A DNA stretch of 64,000 nucleotides, taken from positions 1,364,001 to 1,428,000 of the forward strand of contig NZ_JACCBT010000001.1 in NCBI RefSeq assembly GCF_013409045.1. The letters are read 5' to 3'. Both the position numbers and the translations under genes were made by a program. Of the stretch, positions 33,844-42,338 are shown in pieces. How positions within the stretch are numbered: position 1 is the stretch's first letter; every line of letters begins with the position of its first letter. The stretch comes from Actinomadura citrea. Lineage in GTDB: Bacteria; Actinomycetota; Actinomycetes; Streptosporangiales; Streptosporangiaceae. The notes beneath the pieces were generated by a model that saw nothing but the letters and a program-made list of their open reading frames with translations, had not been told where the DNA came from and searched no databases.

Positions 33844-34816
33844 GTACCGCATCATGGTGGGACCCGGAGACCTCGCGGCCAGCCGGTTCGGGGTCGCCCC
33901 CCTGATCGAGGTGCACAGCGCGCTCGGCGTGCTCGCGGGCCGGATGCCGGTCGGGCCGCTCGGACCCTGGGCGGAGCGGGTCCGCCCGGCGTACCGGCGG
34001 GTGGCCGGGGACCCGGCCCTGCGCGCGCTGGCCTTCCTGCGCCGCCCGCACGGGTACATGGCCGACTTCGTCGTCCCGCCGCCCGCCCGCCCGAACCTCA
34101 CGGTCGCCGATCAGCTGGTGACCGTGCGGGCGACACCGCTCGGCCAGGCGCGCCGCGAGCTCGCCCGCAACCTCGCGGGGCTGCCGGAGCCGGACGCCGC
34201 CGTCCGGGAGGTGCTGGAGGCCCCCGACGTCGTCGAGCGGCTCGCCGCGGGCCTGGAGACGGCCTGGCGCGCCCTCCTGGAGCCGGACTGGCCGGTGCTG
34301 CGCTCGATCCTGGAACGCGACATCGTCCACCGTGCGGGACGTCTGGCCGCCTACGGCTGGGCGGCGGCGCTGGACGGGCTGTCCCGCAAGGTGCGCTGGC
34401 GCGACGGCGTCATCGAGGCGGACATCCACGGCGACGCCACCTACCGCCTCGGCGGCGCCGGGCTGACGTTCGTGCCCGTCGTCTTCGCCGAACTCGGCGC
34501 GGCACTCGAACAGGACTGGCCGTACACGCTGATGTACCGGGCCAGGGGAGTGGCGGCGCTCTGGGAGAGCCGGGAGCCGCACGGCGAGGACGCTCTGGCC
34601 AGGCTGGTGGGCCGCACACGGGCCGAGCTGCTGCGCCTGCTCGCCGAGCCCGCCACGACCAGCTGGCTGAGCGCCCGCCTCCGGATGAGCGTCGGCGGGA
34701 TCGGCGACCACCTCGCGGTGCTGCGGGAGTCCGGGCTCGTCACGCGCGAGCGCAGCGGCCGCTCCGTCCTCTACCGCCGGACGGCCGTGGGGGACGTCCT
34801 CATCGGAACCGGCTGA
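33842..34816 (+). CDS. ArsR-type regulator with DUF5937-like N-terminal domain
   Basis: A 324-residue protein. Residues ~1-245 form a large domain typical of actinobacterial DUF5937 regulators (SRFGVAPLIEVHSALGVLAG at the start, LTFVPVVFAELGAALEQDWP in the middle). The C-terminal winged helix is TTSWLSARLRMSVGGIGDHL followed by VLRESGLVTRERSGRSVLYR. It is divergent from an MFS gene and carries an inverted repeat across its own translation start, so autoregulation is very likely. The inducer is unknown. Confidence 0.88.
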   Translation: MYRIMVGPGDLAASRFGVAPLIEVHSALGVLAGRMPVGPLGPWAERVRPAYRRVAGDPALRALAFLRRPHGYMADFVVPPPARPNLTVADQLVTVRATPLGQARRELARNLAGLPEPDAAVREVLEAPDVVERLAAGLETAWRALLEPDWPVLRSILERDIVHRAGRLAAYGWAAALDGLSRKVRWRDGVIEADIHGDATYRLGGAGLTFVPVVFAELGAALEQDWPYTLMYRARGVAALWESREPHGEDALARLVGRTRAELLRLLAEPATTSWLSARLRMSVGGIGDHLAVLRESGLVTRERSGRSVLYRRTAVGDVLIGTG

Positions 34817-34834
34817 CGCTCGTCGGAACCGACT

Positions 34835-34868
34835 GAGGCCGCCCCGGACAGGGCCTCGGGACGGCCTC
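34835..34868. terminator. Imperfect hairpin between converging genes
   Basis: GAGGCCG at the left pairs with CGGCCTC at the right, with partial pairing inside, between the ArsR-type gene and the membrane protein gene. Confidence 0.35.
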
Positions 34869-34879
34869 GGCGCGGACGC

Positions 34880-35569
34880 TCACGCGCGCCTGCGGCGGGT
34901 GCGGGGCAGCAGGACGGCCGCGGCCACCAGCCACAGGAGCCCGCCGAACCTGATGACCGGCAGCAGCGGCGCGAACCCGTCGGCGAGCAGGGCCAGCGTG
35001 GACAGCATCCCGGCGGCGGCCAGGGCCAGCCCGATCCAGGTCAGCGGGCGCGGCAGCAGCCCGGCGAGGAGGCCGGTCACCGAGACCCCGGCCACGAGCA
35101 TCGCGAAGCCCGCGCCGTAGAAGGGGCCGCCGGCCAGGAACGACAGGTCGGCGAGCGCGCGGGCGAGCGCGGGGCTCGCGTCGTCCGGCAGCCGCCCGCC
35201 CGTCCAGGCGGCCATCGCGCTCAGCGTCAGCGCGACCGAGGCCAGCAGCCCGCCCGCCAAGGTGATGGCCGAGCCCGGCGCGGTGATGCCGAGCGCGCGC
35301 AGCCTGCGGTACAGGACGGCGGCCAGCAGCGCCAGCGGGATCGCCGAGGCCAGCAGCAGCCACGAGCCCGCCTTGATCGCGGTGCCGTGCTCCTGGGCGT
35401 ACCGCAGCACTTCGGCGCCCGTCGCGTCCGGATGCGGCGTGGCGCGGTTGGCGATCACGTATCCGACGGTCAGCGCGGCGAAGGACAGGACGGGCGCGAG
35501 CAGCGGCGGCCCGGACTGCGGGCGGTGGCGGGACGGCGCGGAACGCTCCGGAACGGATGCGGTGGTCAT
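34880..35569 (-). CDS. Six-helix membrane protein (DUF4386-like)
   Basis: A 229-residue protein with about six transmembrane helices and a basic C-terminal end (LLPRTRRRRA). The loop RATPHPDATGAEVLRYAQEH after helix 1 and the GSAITLAGG segment suggest a DUF4386-like protein, but the assignment is not firm. It diverges from a MarR gene, with a TTGACA promoter in the 82-bp gap. Function unknown; probably a target of the MarR regulator. Confidence 0.75.
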   Translation of the reverse strand: MTTASVPERSAPSRHRPQSGPPLLAPVLSFAALTVGYVIANRATPHPDATGAEVLRYAQEHGTAIKAGSWLLLASAIPLALLAAVLYRRLRALGITAPGSAITLAGGLLASVALTLSAMAAWTGGRLPDDASPALARALADLSFLAGGPFYGAGFAMLVAGVSVTGLLAGLLPRPLTWIGLALAAAGMLSTLALLADGFAPLLPVIRFGGLLWLVAAAVLLPRTRRRRA

Positions 35570-35604
35570 GAGCTCTCCTCGCTGGGTTCATCGCTATACA
35601 TTCG

Positions 35605-35634
35605 ATAATGATTACAAAGCAGAACGATTGTCAA
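35605..35634 (-). promoter_or_regulatory. Promoter of the six-helix membrane protein gene
   Basis: Read on the minus strand: TTGACA (35634-35629), 18-bp spacer, CATTAT (35610-35605), ~35 bp before the ATG. The surrounding 80 bp are strikingly AT-rich for this genome. Confidence 0.55.
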
Positions 35635-35651
35635 GTGGCTATCATGTCCAC

Positions 35652-36155
35652 ATGGGTATGAACGATGAGGAGGGTCGTCCCCCGGTCCAGGTCGGGGTGG
35701 CGTTCCTGCTGGCCCAACTGGGCGCGCACGCGGCCGGCCGGTTCGCCGACCGGATCGCGGAGCTGGACCTGACCCCGCCGCAGGCCGGGCTGCTCCGCAT
35801 GCTGGCCGGCGCCCCCGGCCGCAGCCAGCGGGAACTCGCCGACGAGCTCGGCATGCCGCCGAGCCGCTTCGTCCCGTTCGCGGACGAGCTGGAGGAGCGG
35901 GGGCTCATCGAGCGCCGCCGCAACCCCGAAGACCGGCGCCTCTACGCGCTGTACCTGACCGACGAGGGCTTCGTCCTGCTCGCCAGGCTCGCGGAGGCGG
36001 GCGCGGCGCACGAGAGGGAGATGTGCCGGGCGCTGTCGGAGGACGAGCGCCAGGAGGTGAAGGCGCTGCTGGAGCGCGTCGCCGAGCAGCAGGGGCTCGG
36101 CAGGGGGATCCACCCCGGCTTCCGGCACCTCAGGCCGGGGCGCAGGCCAGGGTGA
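35652..36155 (+). CDS. MarR-family transcriptional regulator
   Basis: A 167-residue regulator. The winged helix is SQRELADELGMPPSRFVPFA with the wing RRRNPEDRRLYALYLTDEG, followed by a dimerisation helix (ALLERVAEQQGL). Two in-frame ATGs (35652, 35658) are close together, so the start is uncertain by two residues. It is divergent from a membrane protein gene and presumably controls it and itself through the AT-rich gap. Confidence 0.88.
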   Translation: MGMNDEEGRPPVQVGVAFLLAQLGAHAAGRFADRIAELDLTPPQAGLLRMLAGAPGRSQRELADELGMPPSRFVPFADELEERGLIERRRNPEDRRLYALYLTDEGFVLLARLAEAGAAHEREMCRALSEDERQEVKALLERVAEQQGLGRGIHPGFRHLRPGRRPG

Positions 36156-36161
36156 GACGCG

Positions 36162-36192
36162 CGAGGCCGTCCCGGAACCCGGGACGGCCTCG
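36162..36192. terminator. Bidirectional terminator between MarR and PEBP genes
   Basis: Exact 14-bp arms CGAGGCCGTCCCGG (36162-36175) and complement (36179-36192) around an AAC loop, between two converging stops. Confidence 0.75.
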
Positions 36193-36206
36193 GAGTGCGG
36201 GCGGCG

Positions 36207-36728
36207 TCAGACGCCGAACTCGGCGACGATCGTGGCGCGCGCCAGGGTGTGGGCGGTGATGTTGAAGCCCACGACGGCCGGGGAGGTGTCCGGGCCGAGG
36301 CCGAGCGACTCCACGTCCAGCGCGTGGACGGTGAAGACGTAGCGGTGCGGGTCGCCGGGCGGCGGGGCGGCGCCGCCGAACGCCCTGACCCCGTAGTCGT
36401 TGCGGGCGTGCACGCCGACCTTGGCGTCCTCGGTCCCGGCGCCCGTGGGCAGCTCCGTGACGCTCGCGGGGATGTCGAACAGCGACCAGTGCCAGAAGCC
36501 GCTGCCGGTCGGCGCGTCCGGGTCGTAGCAGGTCACCGCGAAGCTCTTCGTGGCGTCCGGGAACCCGGACCAGCGCAGGTGCGGGGACTCGTTGCCGCCG
36601 CTGAAACCCCAGTCGTCGAACACGTGCCGGTCCGCGAGCCGCTCGCCCTCGGCGACGTCGTCGCTGGCGACCGTGAACGAGGGGACCTCGGGCAGGTACT
36701 CGTGCGGAAGCGGGGGCTTGCCGGGCAT
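36207..36728 (-). CDS. YbhB/YbcL (PEBP, Raf-kinase-inhibitor-like) protein
   Basis: A 173-residue phosphatidylethanolamine-binding-protein fold. Family motifs are [20 protein letters not shown] with [20 protein letters not shown], and a C-terminal region [16 protein letters not shown]. Bacterial members are small, often cytosolic or secreted, and of uncertain role. ATG 36728 has GGAGGAGG 5 bp upstream; an upstream in-frame ATG at 36752 would bury that site inside the gene. Stand-alone gene. Confidence 0.92.
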   Translation of the reverse strand: MPGKPPLPHEYLPEVPSFTVASDDVAEGERLADRHVFDDWGFSGGNESPHLRWSGFPDATKSFAVTCYDPDAPTGSGFWHWSLFDIPASVTELPTGAGTEDAKVGVHARNDYGVRAFGGAAPPPGDPHRYVFTVHALDVESLGLGPDTSPAVVGFNITAHTLARATIVAEFGV

Positions 36729-36780
36729 GGCGACCTCCTCCATCAGGATCATCGTGACACCCCATCTCTACCAGGGGGCG

Positions 36781-36900
36781 TCACGTTTCGACGGCCGCCA
36801 TCGTGAACCCGTCGACGAAGCGGTCGAGGAACGGGGTGAACAGGCACGCCGATCATCGACCAGAGGGTGTCGCCCAGCCGCAGCGCCACCCTTGCCGGTG
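36781..36900 (-). pseudogene. Frameshifted C-terminal gene remnant
   Basis: Directly after the ABC ATPase stop on the same strand, one frame reads RVALRLGDTLWSMIG and, after a one-base shift, another reads LFTPFLDRFVDGFTMAAVET before a stop at 36781. Joined, these look like the hydrophobic end of a lost protein. No start or family can be assigned. Confidence 0.35.
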
Positions 36901-36904
36901 CGCG

Positions 36905-37717
36905 CTACTTGCCGGTCGCCTCGATGTAGGCCGCGATGACCTCTTCGGGGTCGCCGTCCATGTGCATGCGGCCCTCGTCGATCCAGATGACGCGGTCGCA
37001 CATGTCCTTGACCGTGTCGAGCTGGTGCGCGACGAGGAACACCGCGCCGGCGTCGTTGCGCAGCTCCTCGATGCGGCGCTTGCTCTTGACCCGGAACTTG
37101 GCGTCGCCGGTGGCGAGCGCCTCGTCGATCAGCAGGACGTCGTGGGTCTTGGCCGCGGCGATCGCGAACCGGAGGCGGGCGCCCATGCCGGAGGAGTACG
37201 TCCGCATGGGGTACTGGATGAAGCCCTCCTTCAGCCCGGCGAAGTCGACGATCTCCTTGTACTTGGAGCGGGTCTCCGTCGGGGTCATGCCCATCGCGAG
37301 GCAGCCGAGGACGATGTTGCGCTCGCCGGTGAGGTCCTTCATCAGGGCCGCGTTCACGCCCAGCAGGGACGGCTGCCCGTCGGTGTAGACGCCGCCGCGG
37401 TGCGGGGGCAGCAGCCCCGCGATCGCCTTCAGCAGCGTCGACTTGCCGGAGCCGTTGGTGCCGATGATGCCGACGGCCTCGCCCCGGTACGCGACGAACG
37501 ACAGCCCCTTGATCGCGTGGACCTCGGTCATGGACGGGCGGTGCTTGCGGCGCAGGACGCGCGAGAACGCGCTCGCGGCGTTGCCCTTGCCGCCCGCTCC
37601 GTACACCCGGTAGACGATGTGCAGGTCGTCGACGACGACGATCGGCTCCCGGGTCGGGTCGATGGCGGCGGTCCCGCGGACCTTCGTGTCAGCCACGGCC
37701 GTAGCGCTCCTCGGCAC
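36905..37717 (-). CDS. ABC transporter ATP-binding protein, Wzt/TagH-like polysaccharide exporter
   Basis: A 270-residue ATPase. Walker A is GTNGSGKSTLLKA, the signature is YSSGMGARLRFAIA, Walker B is VLLIDEALATGDAKF and the H-loop is FLVAHQLDTV. The IDEALATGD form and SGMxARL signature are typical of O-antigen/teichoic-acid exporters. The N-terminal ~30 residues are variable; GTG 37696 is an alternative start that overlaps the permease stop by 8 bp. Works with the permease encoded upstream; powers export of a lipid-linked glycan across the cytoplasmic membrane. Confidence 0.92.
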   Translation of the reverse strand: MPRSATAVADTKVRGTAAIDPTREPIVVVDDLHIVYRVYGAGGKGNAASAFSRVLRRKHRPSMTEVHAIKGLSFVAYRGEAVGIIGTNGSGKSTLLKAIAGLLPPHRGGVYTDGQPSLLGVNAALMKDLTGERNIVLGCLAMGMTPTETRSKYKEIVDFAGLKEGFIQYPMRTYSSGMGARLRFAIAAAKTHDVLLIDEALATGDAKFRVKSKRRIEELRNDAGAVFLVAHQLDTVKDMCDRVIWIDEGRMHMDGDPEEVIAAYIEATGK

Positions 37718-38660
37718 GGTAGAAGTACAGGAACCCGCCCACCAGCATCACCGCGGCCCACACGACGGCGTAGAGCCACAGCTGCCCCGTCGAGGTGGCG
37801 TGCGCGAGACCTCCGACGTAGTTCCGGTACTCGCCGAGCAGGACGTGCCGGCTGAGCTCGACGTACACGTACGCCGGGTTCAGCTGCAGCAGCTCGCCCA
37901 GCCACGGGTACTCGGCCAGCCGGGTGCCCGGCTTCATCAGCGACGGCAGGCTGAAGATCACGCCGGACATGTAGAGCCAGGTCCGCATGACGAACGGCAG
38001 CAGCTGGGTGATGTCGCGGTTGAACGCCCCGAGCCGCGCCATGACCATGCTGATGCCCACGTTGAACATGAGCTGGAGCGCCATCACCGGGACGAACAGC
38101 AGCATCTGGAAGCTGATCGGCTCGCCGAACGCGAACACGATCACGAACAGGACGACCAGGGCGAGCAGCAGCTGCTGCAGTTCCACGATCGCGATCGCCA
38201 GGGGAAGGGTGGCGCGCGGGAAGTGCAGGGCTCTGATCAGCGAAAGGTTGTCGCCGACGGACTTGGACCCCGACGTGACCGACCGCTGGGTGAACCCGAA
38301 CAGGAAGACGCCGGTCACCAGGAAGGGAATGAAGTCGGGCACTCCGCGCTTGGTGTCCAGCAGCAGACCAAAGATCAGGAAGTAGACGCCGGCGTTCAGC
38401 AGCGGGGTCAGCAGCTGCCACACCTGACCCAGTCGCGAGTCGGTGTACATCGAGATGTTCTTGGCGGATGCGAACGCCCAGATGAAGTTCCGGCGATCCC
38501 ACACATCTTGGATGTACTTGCGCAGCGGGGGGCGCGCAGCGCTCTGCCTCAGCCCGTATCGTGCGGCGTAGTCGGCCAGGGTCCCGTTCACGTGAGGATG
38601 CTCCGCGATCGTCCCGACCGACTCGCCACCCGGGGTTCCGAGCCGTTCCGGGTGACTCAT
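37689..38660 (-). CDS. ABC-2 type permease, Wzm/TagG-like polysaccharide exporter
   Basis: A 323-residue protein with a cytosolic N-terminal part and about six transmembrane helices (first near LLTPLLNAGVYFLIFGLLLD, last near LWLYAVVWAAVMLVGGFLYF). The pattern RRNFIWAFASAKNISMYTDS and GQVWQLLTPLLNAG is typical of ABC-2 polysaccharide exporters. Its 3' end overlaps the ATPase gene. With the glycan operon 5 kb away this suggests a teichoic-acid- or galactan-type envelope polymer. Confidence 0.9.
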   Translation of the reverse strand: MSHPERLGTPGGESVGTIAEHPHVNGTLADYAARYGLRQSAARPPLRKYIQDVWDRRNFIWAFASAKNISMYTDSRLGQVWQLLTPLLNAGVYFLIFGLLLDTKRGVPDFIPFLVTGVFLFGFTQRSVTSGSKSVGDNLSLIRALHFPRATLPLAIAIVELQQLLLALVVLFVIVFAFGEPISFQMLLFVPVMALQLMFNVGISMVMARLGAFNRDITQLLPFVMRTWLYMSGVIFSLPSLMKPGTRLAEYPWLGELLQLNPAYVYVELSRHVLLGEYRNYVGGLAHATSTGQLWLYAVVWAAVMLVGGFLYFYRAEERYGRG

Positions 38661-38710
38661 GTCGCGAAGCCTATTGCAGTCGCTGAGTCCACAGTGACGT
38701 TCGCCCGCAT

Positions 38711-40393
38711 GTGACCCCCGATTTGAGATCTTTACGGAATCATGTCGGCCTCCCTGGGGATACCCGGGACATGCGCGTCAACCATTCACGGCGCACCTGT
38801 GCGCCGTCACGATCCGTCACCCGGCGCCGGTCGCGGCAGGCCCAGGAGCACCGGGCCTGGCCGCAGAGCGTCCCCCTCCTGCGCAGGCTCGGCCGGATGG
38901 ACCGGTGGGCGTTCGATCAGGTGGCGTCGGCGCGGCTGCGCGGGCTGGAGTACGTCCTGCCGCGGCTGTCGCGGTTCGCCGACCACGGGGTGCTGTGGTT
39001 CTCGGCGGCCGGCGCGATGGGGATCGCGGGACGGCCCCGGCTGCGGCGCGCGGCGCTGCGCGGGGCCATCGCGATCGCCGTGGCGAGCCCCGCGGTGAAC
39101 ATCGTCGGAAAGCAGGCCTTCCGCCGCAGGCGGCCCGTCGTCGACCTCGTCCCCCCGATCCGGATCCGGTGGAAGCTGCCGACGTCGCACGCCTTCCCCT
39201 CCGGGCACTCGGCCTCGGCCGCGGCGTTCGCGACCGGCGTCGCGCTGGAGGCGCCGGCGGCGGTGGGCGTCCCGGTCGCGGCGACGGCGGCGGCGGTGGC
39301 CTTCTCCCGCGTCTACACCGGCGCCCACTATCCGGGCGACGTCATGGCGGGGCTCGGGATCGGCGCGCTCGCCGGGATCGGGACGCGGTTGGTGTGGCCC
39401 TCCCGGCCTCCGGTGGCGCGCGTGGCCCCGGCCGGGGACGGGAACGTGCGAGTCGCCCAGGACGGGCGGGGCGTGGTGGCCGTCGTCAACCTGGCCTCGG
39501 GCCCCTCGGCCGATCCGGAGGCCGGGATCCTCCCGCGACGTTCGGAGATCGCGCTCGCGCTGATCGAGGCCGAGCTGCCCGCGGCGGAGATCGTCCGGCT
39601 GGAGCCGGGCGGGGACGTCGACAAGGCGTGCGCCGAGGCCGCCGAGCGGGCCGACGTGCTGGCCGTGGTCGGCGGCGACGGCACCGTGGGCGCGGCCGCG
39701 CGGGCCGCGCTGGGCCGCGACGTCCCGCTGCTGGTCGTCCCCGGCGGGACGTTCGACCACTTCTCCCGCGCGGTCGGCGTGGAGACCGCGGCGCAGGCGA
39801 TCAGGGCCTACCGGGAGGGCCGCGTCGGCCGCGCCGACGTCTCCTACGTGACCCCGTTGTCCGCCGAGGCGGGGGACGGGGCGGAGCAGGTGTTCCTCAA
39901 CACCGCGAGCATCGGCGTCTACACCGAGGTGGTCGACCGGCGCGTTCGGCTGGAGAGGCGGATCGGGAAGTGGCCCGCGCTCGCGGTCGCCGCCGTCCGC
40001 ACGCTGCGGCACTCCGAGCCCGTCGAGCTGATGGTGGACGGCAGGCGCCGGCGGGTCTGGCTGGCGTTCGTCGGCAACGGCGTCTTCGGTTCGTGGGGCG
40101 CCGCGCCCACCTGGCGCGAGCGCCTCGACGACGGGCAGCTCGACGTCCGCATGGTCACGACCGGGAGCCGCGCGCCCCGCGTCCGCGCGGTCGCCGCGAT
40201 CGTCGCGGGCCACCTGCGCGTCACGCCCGGGTACCGCTCGTGGCGGACGACCGGCATGGAGGTCGTCTCACCGACCGGTGATCTGCGGCTGGCGCGCGAC
40301 GGAGAGCTGGCGTCGCTGCCGCCCGCGGTGCGCTTCGGCAAGCACCCCCGTGCACTCCGAGTGTTCACGATTCACGCCCCGGTGACCGGGTAG
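38711..40393 (+). CDS. PAP2 phosphatase fused to diacylglycerol/lipid kinase domain
   Basis: A 560-residue fusion. Residues ~60-235 form a PAP2 domain with the three phosphatase motifs KQAFRRRRP, PSGHSAS and SRVYTGAHYPGDV. Residues ~255-555 form a DAGK/YegS-type kinase with the nucleotide motif VVGGDGTVG and a later PGGTFDHFSRAVG. The first domain removes phosphate from lipid phosphates such as undecaprenyl pyrophosphate or phosphatidate, the second phosphorylates lipids. Coupling both in one chain suggests recycling of a carrier lipid. The exact start is uncertain because the first ~45 residues are Arg-rich and without clear ribosome binding site. Confidence 0.88.
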   Translation: MTPDLRSLRNHVGLPGDTRDMRVNHSRRTCAPSRSVTRRRSRQAQEHRAWPQSVPLLRRLGRMDRWAFDQVASARLRGLEYVLPRLSRFADHGVLWFSAAGAMGIAGRPRLRRAALRGAIAIAVASPAVNIVGKQAFRRRRPVVDLVPPIRIRWKLPTSHAFPSGHSASAAAFATGVALEAPAAVGVPVAATAAAVAFSRVYTGAHYPGDVMAGLGIGALAGIGTRLVWPSRPPVARVAPAGDGNVRVAQDGRGVVAVVNLASGPSADPEAGILPRRSEIALALIEAELPAAEIVRLEPGGDVDKACAEAAERADVLAVVGGDGTVGAAARAALGRDVPLLVVPGGTFDHFSRAVGVETAAQAIRAYREGRVGRADVSYVTPLSAEAGDGAEQVFLNTASIGVYTEVVDRRVRLERRIGKWPALAVAAVRTLRHSEPVELMVDGRRRRVWLAFVGNGVFGSWGAAPTWRERLDDGQLDVRMVTTGSRAPRVRAVAAIVAGHLRVTPGYRSWRTTGMEVVSPTGDLRLARDGELASLPPAVRFGKHPRALRVFTIHAPVTG

Positions 40394-40427
40394 GGCACGG
40401 GAAGTCCATGAAGGAGGAGATCACACG

Positions 40428-40658
40428 ATGACGAGCCGTGACCTGGGAGTCGCGCCCGGCGACCTCAGCGACGACGACCTGCTCCGTGAGCTCGGCCACC
40501 TGTACGAGACGAGGCTGGACGCGCTGCGGCACGCCGCCGACCAGGCCTACGGCGAGCACACGCGGCGCATGAACGAGTTCGAGGCCGAGTACCTGCGCCG
40601 GCGTCCCGGCCGGGAGATCGACCCCGAGCGGATGCGCGACGGGGCCCGCGCCCGCTGA
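40428..40658 (+). CDS. DUF6158 family small protein
   Basis: A 76-residue charged helical protein (LSDDDLLRELGHLYETRLDA, later EYLRRRPGREIDPERMRDG) that matches the small actinobacterial DUF6158 family. The ATG has GGAGGAG 9 bp upstream. Function unknown; probably cytosolic. Confidence 0.82.
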   Translation: MTSRDLGVAPGDLSDDDLLRELGHLYETRLDALRHAADQAYGEHTRRMNEFEAEYLRRRPGREIDPERMRDGARAR

Positions 40659-40755
40659 CGGCGCCCGGCGCGCTCCCCACGCCTGCCGTCCCGGAGGGGC
40701 CCGTGTTGTTCGGACGTTCGTTCTGTTCGGGTAAAGGCGCGGGCGCCCGCCGCGG

Positions 40756-41688
40756 GTGAGCGGCAGGGTCCGTGAAAGATCCCGTTGGGATCGTCGGGGG
40801 GTGTGGTCGGTGGGGCGGATCGGGCCTGGGCGCCGTCGGGAGGGACGGGGGCGCCGCAAGCGGCTACGGCACGGCGTCCGGCATTGGTGGCCCATCGCGG
40901 CGGGCACCGCCGCGTCGACGGGGCTGCTGCTGGGCGCCTACCTGGAGGGCCCGCGGCTCTCCGGGGTGTCGGCGGCGCTCACCGTGCCGCACCGCGACGC
41001 GGCCAGGCGGGGCGGGCCCGGCGCGCTGCCGCCCGAGCGCCTGATGAGCACGTTCACCACGCGGTTCGCGGCGGGGGAGCCCCGCGTCCACAACATCGAG
41101 CTCGGCGCGCGGGCCCTGGACGGTCAGGTCGTCGAGCCCGGCGCGACGTTCTCGTTCAACGACGCCGTCGGGCCCCGCACCCGGAGCCGCGGGTACGTGC
41201 CCGCGCCCGCGATCATGGGCTCGCGGCTGGCGGACGACGTGGGCGGCGGCATCTGCCAGGTGTCCACGACGCTGTACAACGCGGTGTTCCTGGCCGGGCT
41301 GGACATCCGGAAGGCACGCGCCCACACCCTGTGGATGCCGGAGTACCCGGAAGGGCGCGAGGCCGCGGTGTTCTATCCGCAGCTCGACTTCGCCTGGAGG
41401 AACGACACCGGCGAGTCGGTGCGGATCCAGGTGACCTACTCGGCGACGTCGCTGACGGTGAACCTGTGGGGCCGGCGCAGGTACGAGGTGCGGTCGCAGA
41501 CGTCCGACCGGTACGGCTTCAGGCCGTTCGAGTCGGGCGTCGGCCGCGGCGGCGAGTGCATCCCCATGGCGGGCCGGGAGGGCTTCGAGGTCGACGTGTG
41601 GCGGATGCTGCTCGCCGATGGGCGCGAGGTTCGGCGTGAGAGGTTCCACACCGAGTACCGCCCGCAGCCCGAGGTGGAGTGCCTCTGA
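40756..41688 (+). CDS. VanW family protein
   Basis: A 310-residue protein with an N-terminal basic region and a likely membrane anchor at ~34-55 (AAGTASTGLLLGAYLEG). The VanW domain follows at ~100-270: GATFSFNDAVGPRTRSRGY, DDVGGGICQVSTTLYNAVFL and VFYPQLDFAWRNDTGE. VanW proteins occur with vancomycin resistance genes and in cell-wall contexts, but no biochemical function is established. The start is uncertain (GTG 40756, or another GTG at 40801). It fits the envelope theme of this region. Confidence 0.88.
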   Translation: MSGRVRERSRWDRRGVWSVGRIGPGRRREGRGRRKRLRHGVRHWWPIAAGTAASTGLLLGAYLEGPRLSGVSAALTVPHRDAARRGGPGALPPERLMSTFTTRFAAGEPRVHNIELGARALDGQVVEPGATFSFNDAVGPRTRSRGYVPAPAIMGSRLADDVGGGICQVSTTLYNAVFLAGLDIRKARAHTLWMPEYPEGREAAVFYPQLDFAWRNDTGESVRIQVTYSATSLTVNLWGRRRYEVRSQTSDRYGFRPFESGVGRGGECIPMAGREGFEVDVWRMLLADGREVRRERFHTEYRPQPEVECL

Positions 41689-41710
41689 TCCGCGTGGCAG
41701 GGTGGGATGC

Positions 41711-42232
41711 ATGGAGGGAACGTTCGAGCTCGGGCCGGAAGACGGGCGGCTGCTCGTCCGGACGGGGCGCAGCGGCCTCGGCCGGCGCGCGGGGCACGAC
41801 CTGACCATCGAGGCCGCGCGCTGGTCGGCGGCGGTCGAGGCGCGCGAGCCCCTGGAGGCCTCGTCGGTCGAGGTGACCGTCGAGGTGGACGGGCTGGAGG
41901 TGCGGGAGGGCGCCGGCGGTGTGAAGCCGCTCACCGACCAGGACCGCGCGGAGATCGTGAAGAACCTGCGGAAGGTCCTGGACGTCCGGCGGTATCCCCA
42001 GATCCGGTTCGTCTCCACCGCGATCGGCGAGGACGCCGTCGAGGGCGACCTGACGATCATGGGCCGGGTCAAGCCGGTGCGGCTCGCGGCGGCCCGGGAC
42101 GGCGAGCGGGTGCGCGGCGGCGTCACCGTCGAGCAGAGCCGCTGGGGCATCAAGCCCTACTCGGCGTTCTTCGGCGCGCTCCGGCTCGCCGACGAGATCG
42201 AGGTCGAGTTCGACGTCCGCCTGCCCGAGTAG
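41711..42232 (+). CDS. YceI family protein
   Basis: A 173-residue lipocalin-like protein of the YceI family, which binds polyisoprenoid chains: GRRAGHDLTIEAARWSAAVE at the start, the acidic NLRKVLDVRRYPQIRFVST strand and the C-terminal RWGIKPYSAFFGALRLADEI. No signal peptide, so cytosolic. The ATG has GGGTGGG upstream. Next to VanW and lipid-carrier genes, a role in isoprenoid handling is plausible but not shown. Confidence 0.9.
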   Translation: MEGTFELGPEDGRLLVRTGRSGLGRRAGHDLTIEAARWSAAVEAREPLEASSVEVTVEVDGLEVREGAGGVKPLTDQDRAEIVKNLRKVLDVRRYPQIRFVSTAIGEDAVEGDLTIMGRVKPVRLAAARDGERVRGGVTVEQSRWGIKPYSAFFGALRLADEIEVEFDVRLPE

Positions 42233-42271
42233 GCCCCGCCCGGCGGCGCCGGGCCCCAGGTTCCTCCGCCG

Positions 42272-42329
42272 CTGAAGATCGAATGCACTAGGGTGCTTGA
42301 TCACCGCATTCCGGACATTCGATCTTCAG
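42272..42329. promoter_or_regulatory. Perfect 14-bp inverted repeat before serine hydrolase gene
   Basis: CTGAAGATCGAATG (42272-42285) and CATTCGATCTTCAG (42316-42329) are exact complements separated by 30 bp that contain TAGGGT, a possible -10. The right arm abuts the GGGGG ribosome binding site. It is either a double operator around the promoter or a leader hairpin next to the site of initiation. Confidence 0.6.
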
Positions 42330-42338
42330 GGGGCCGCG

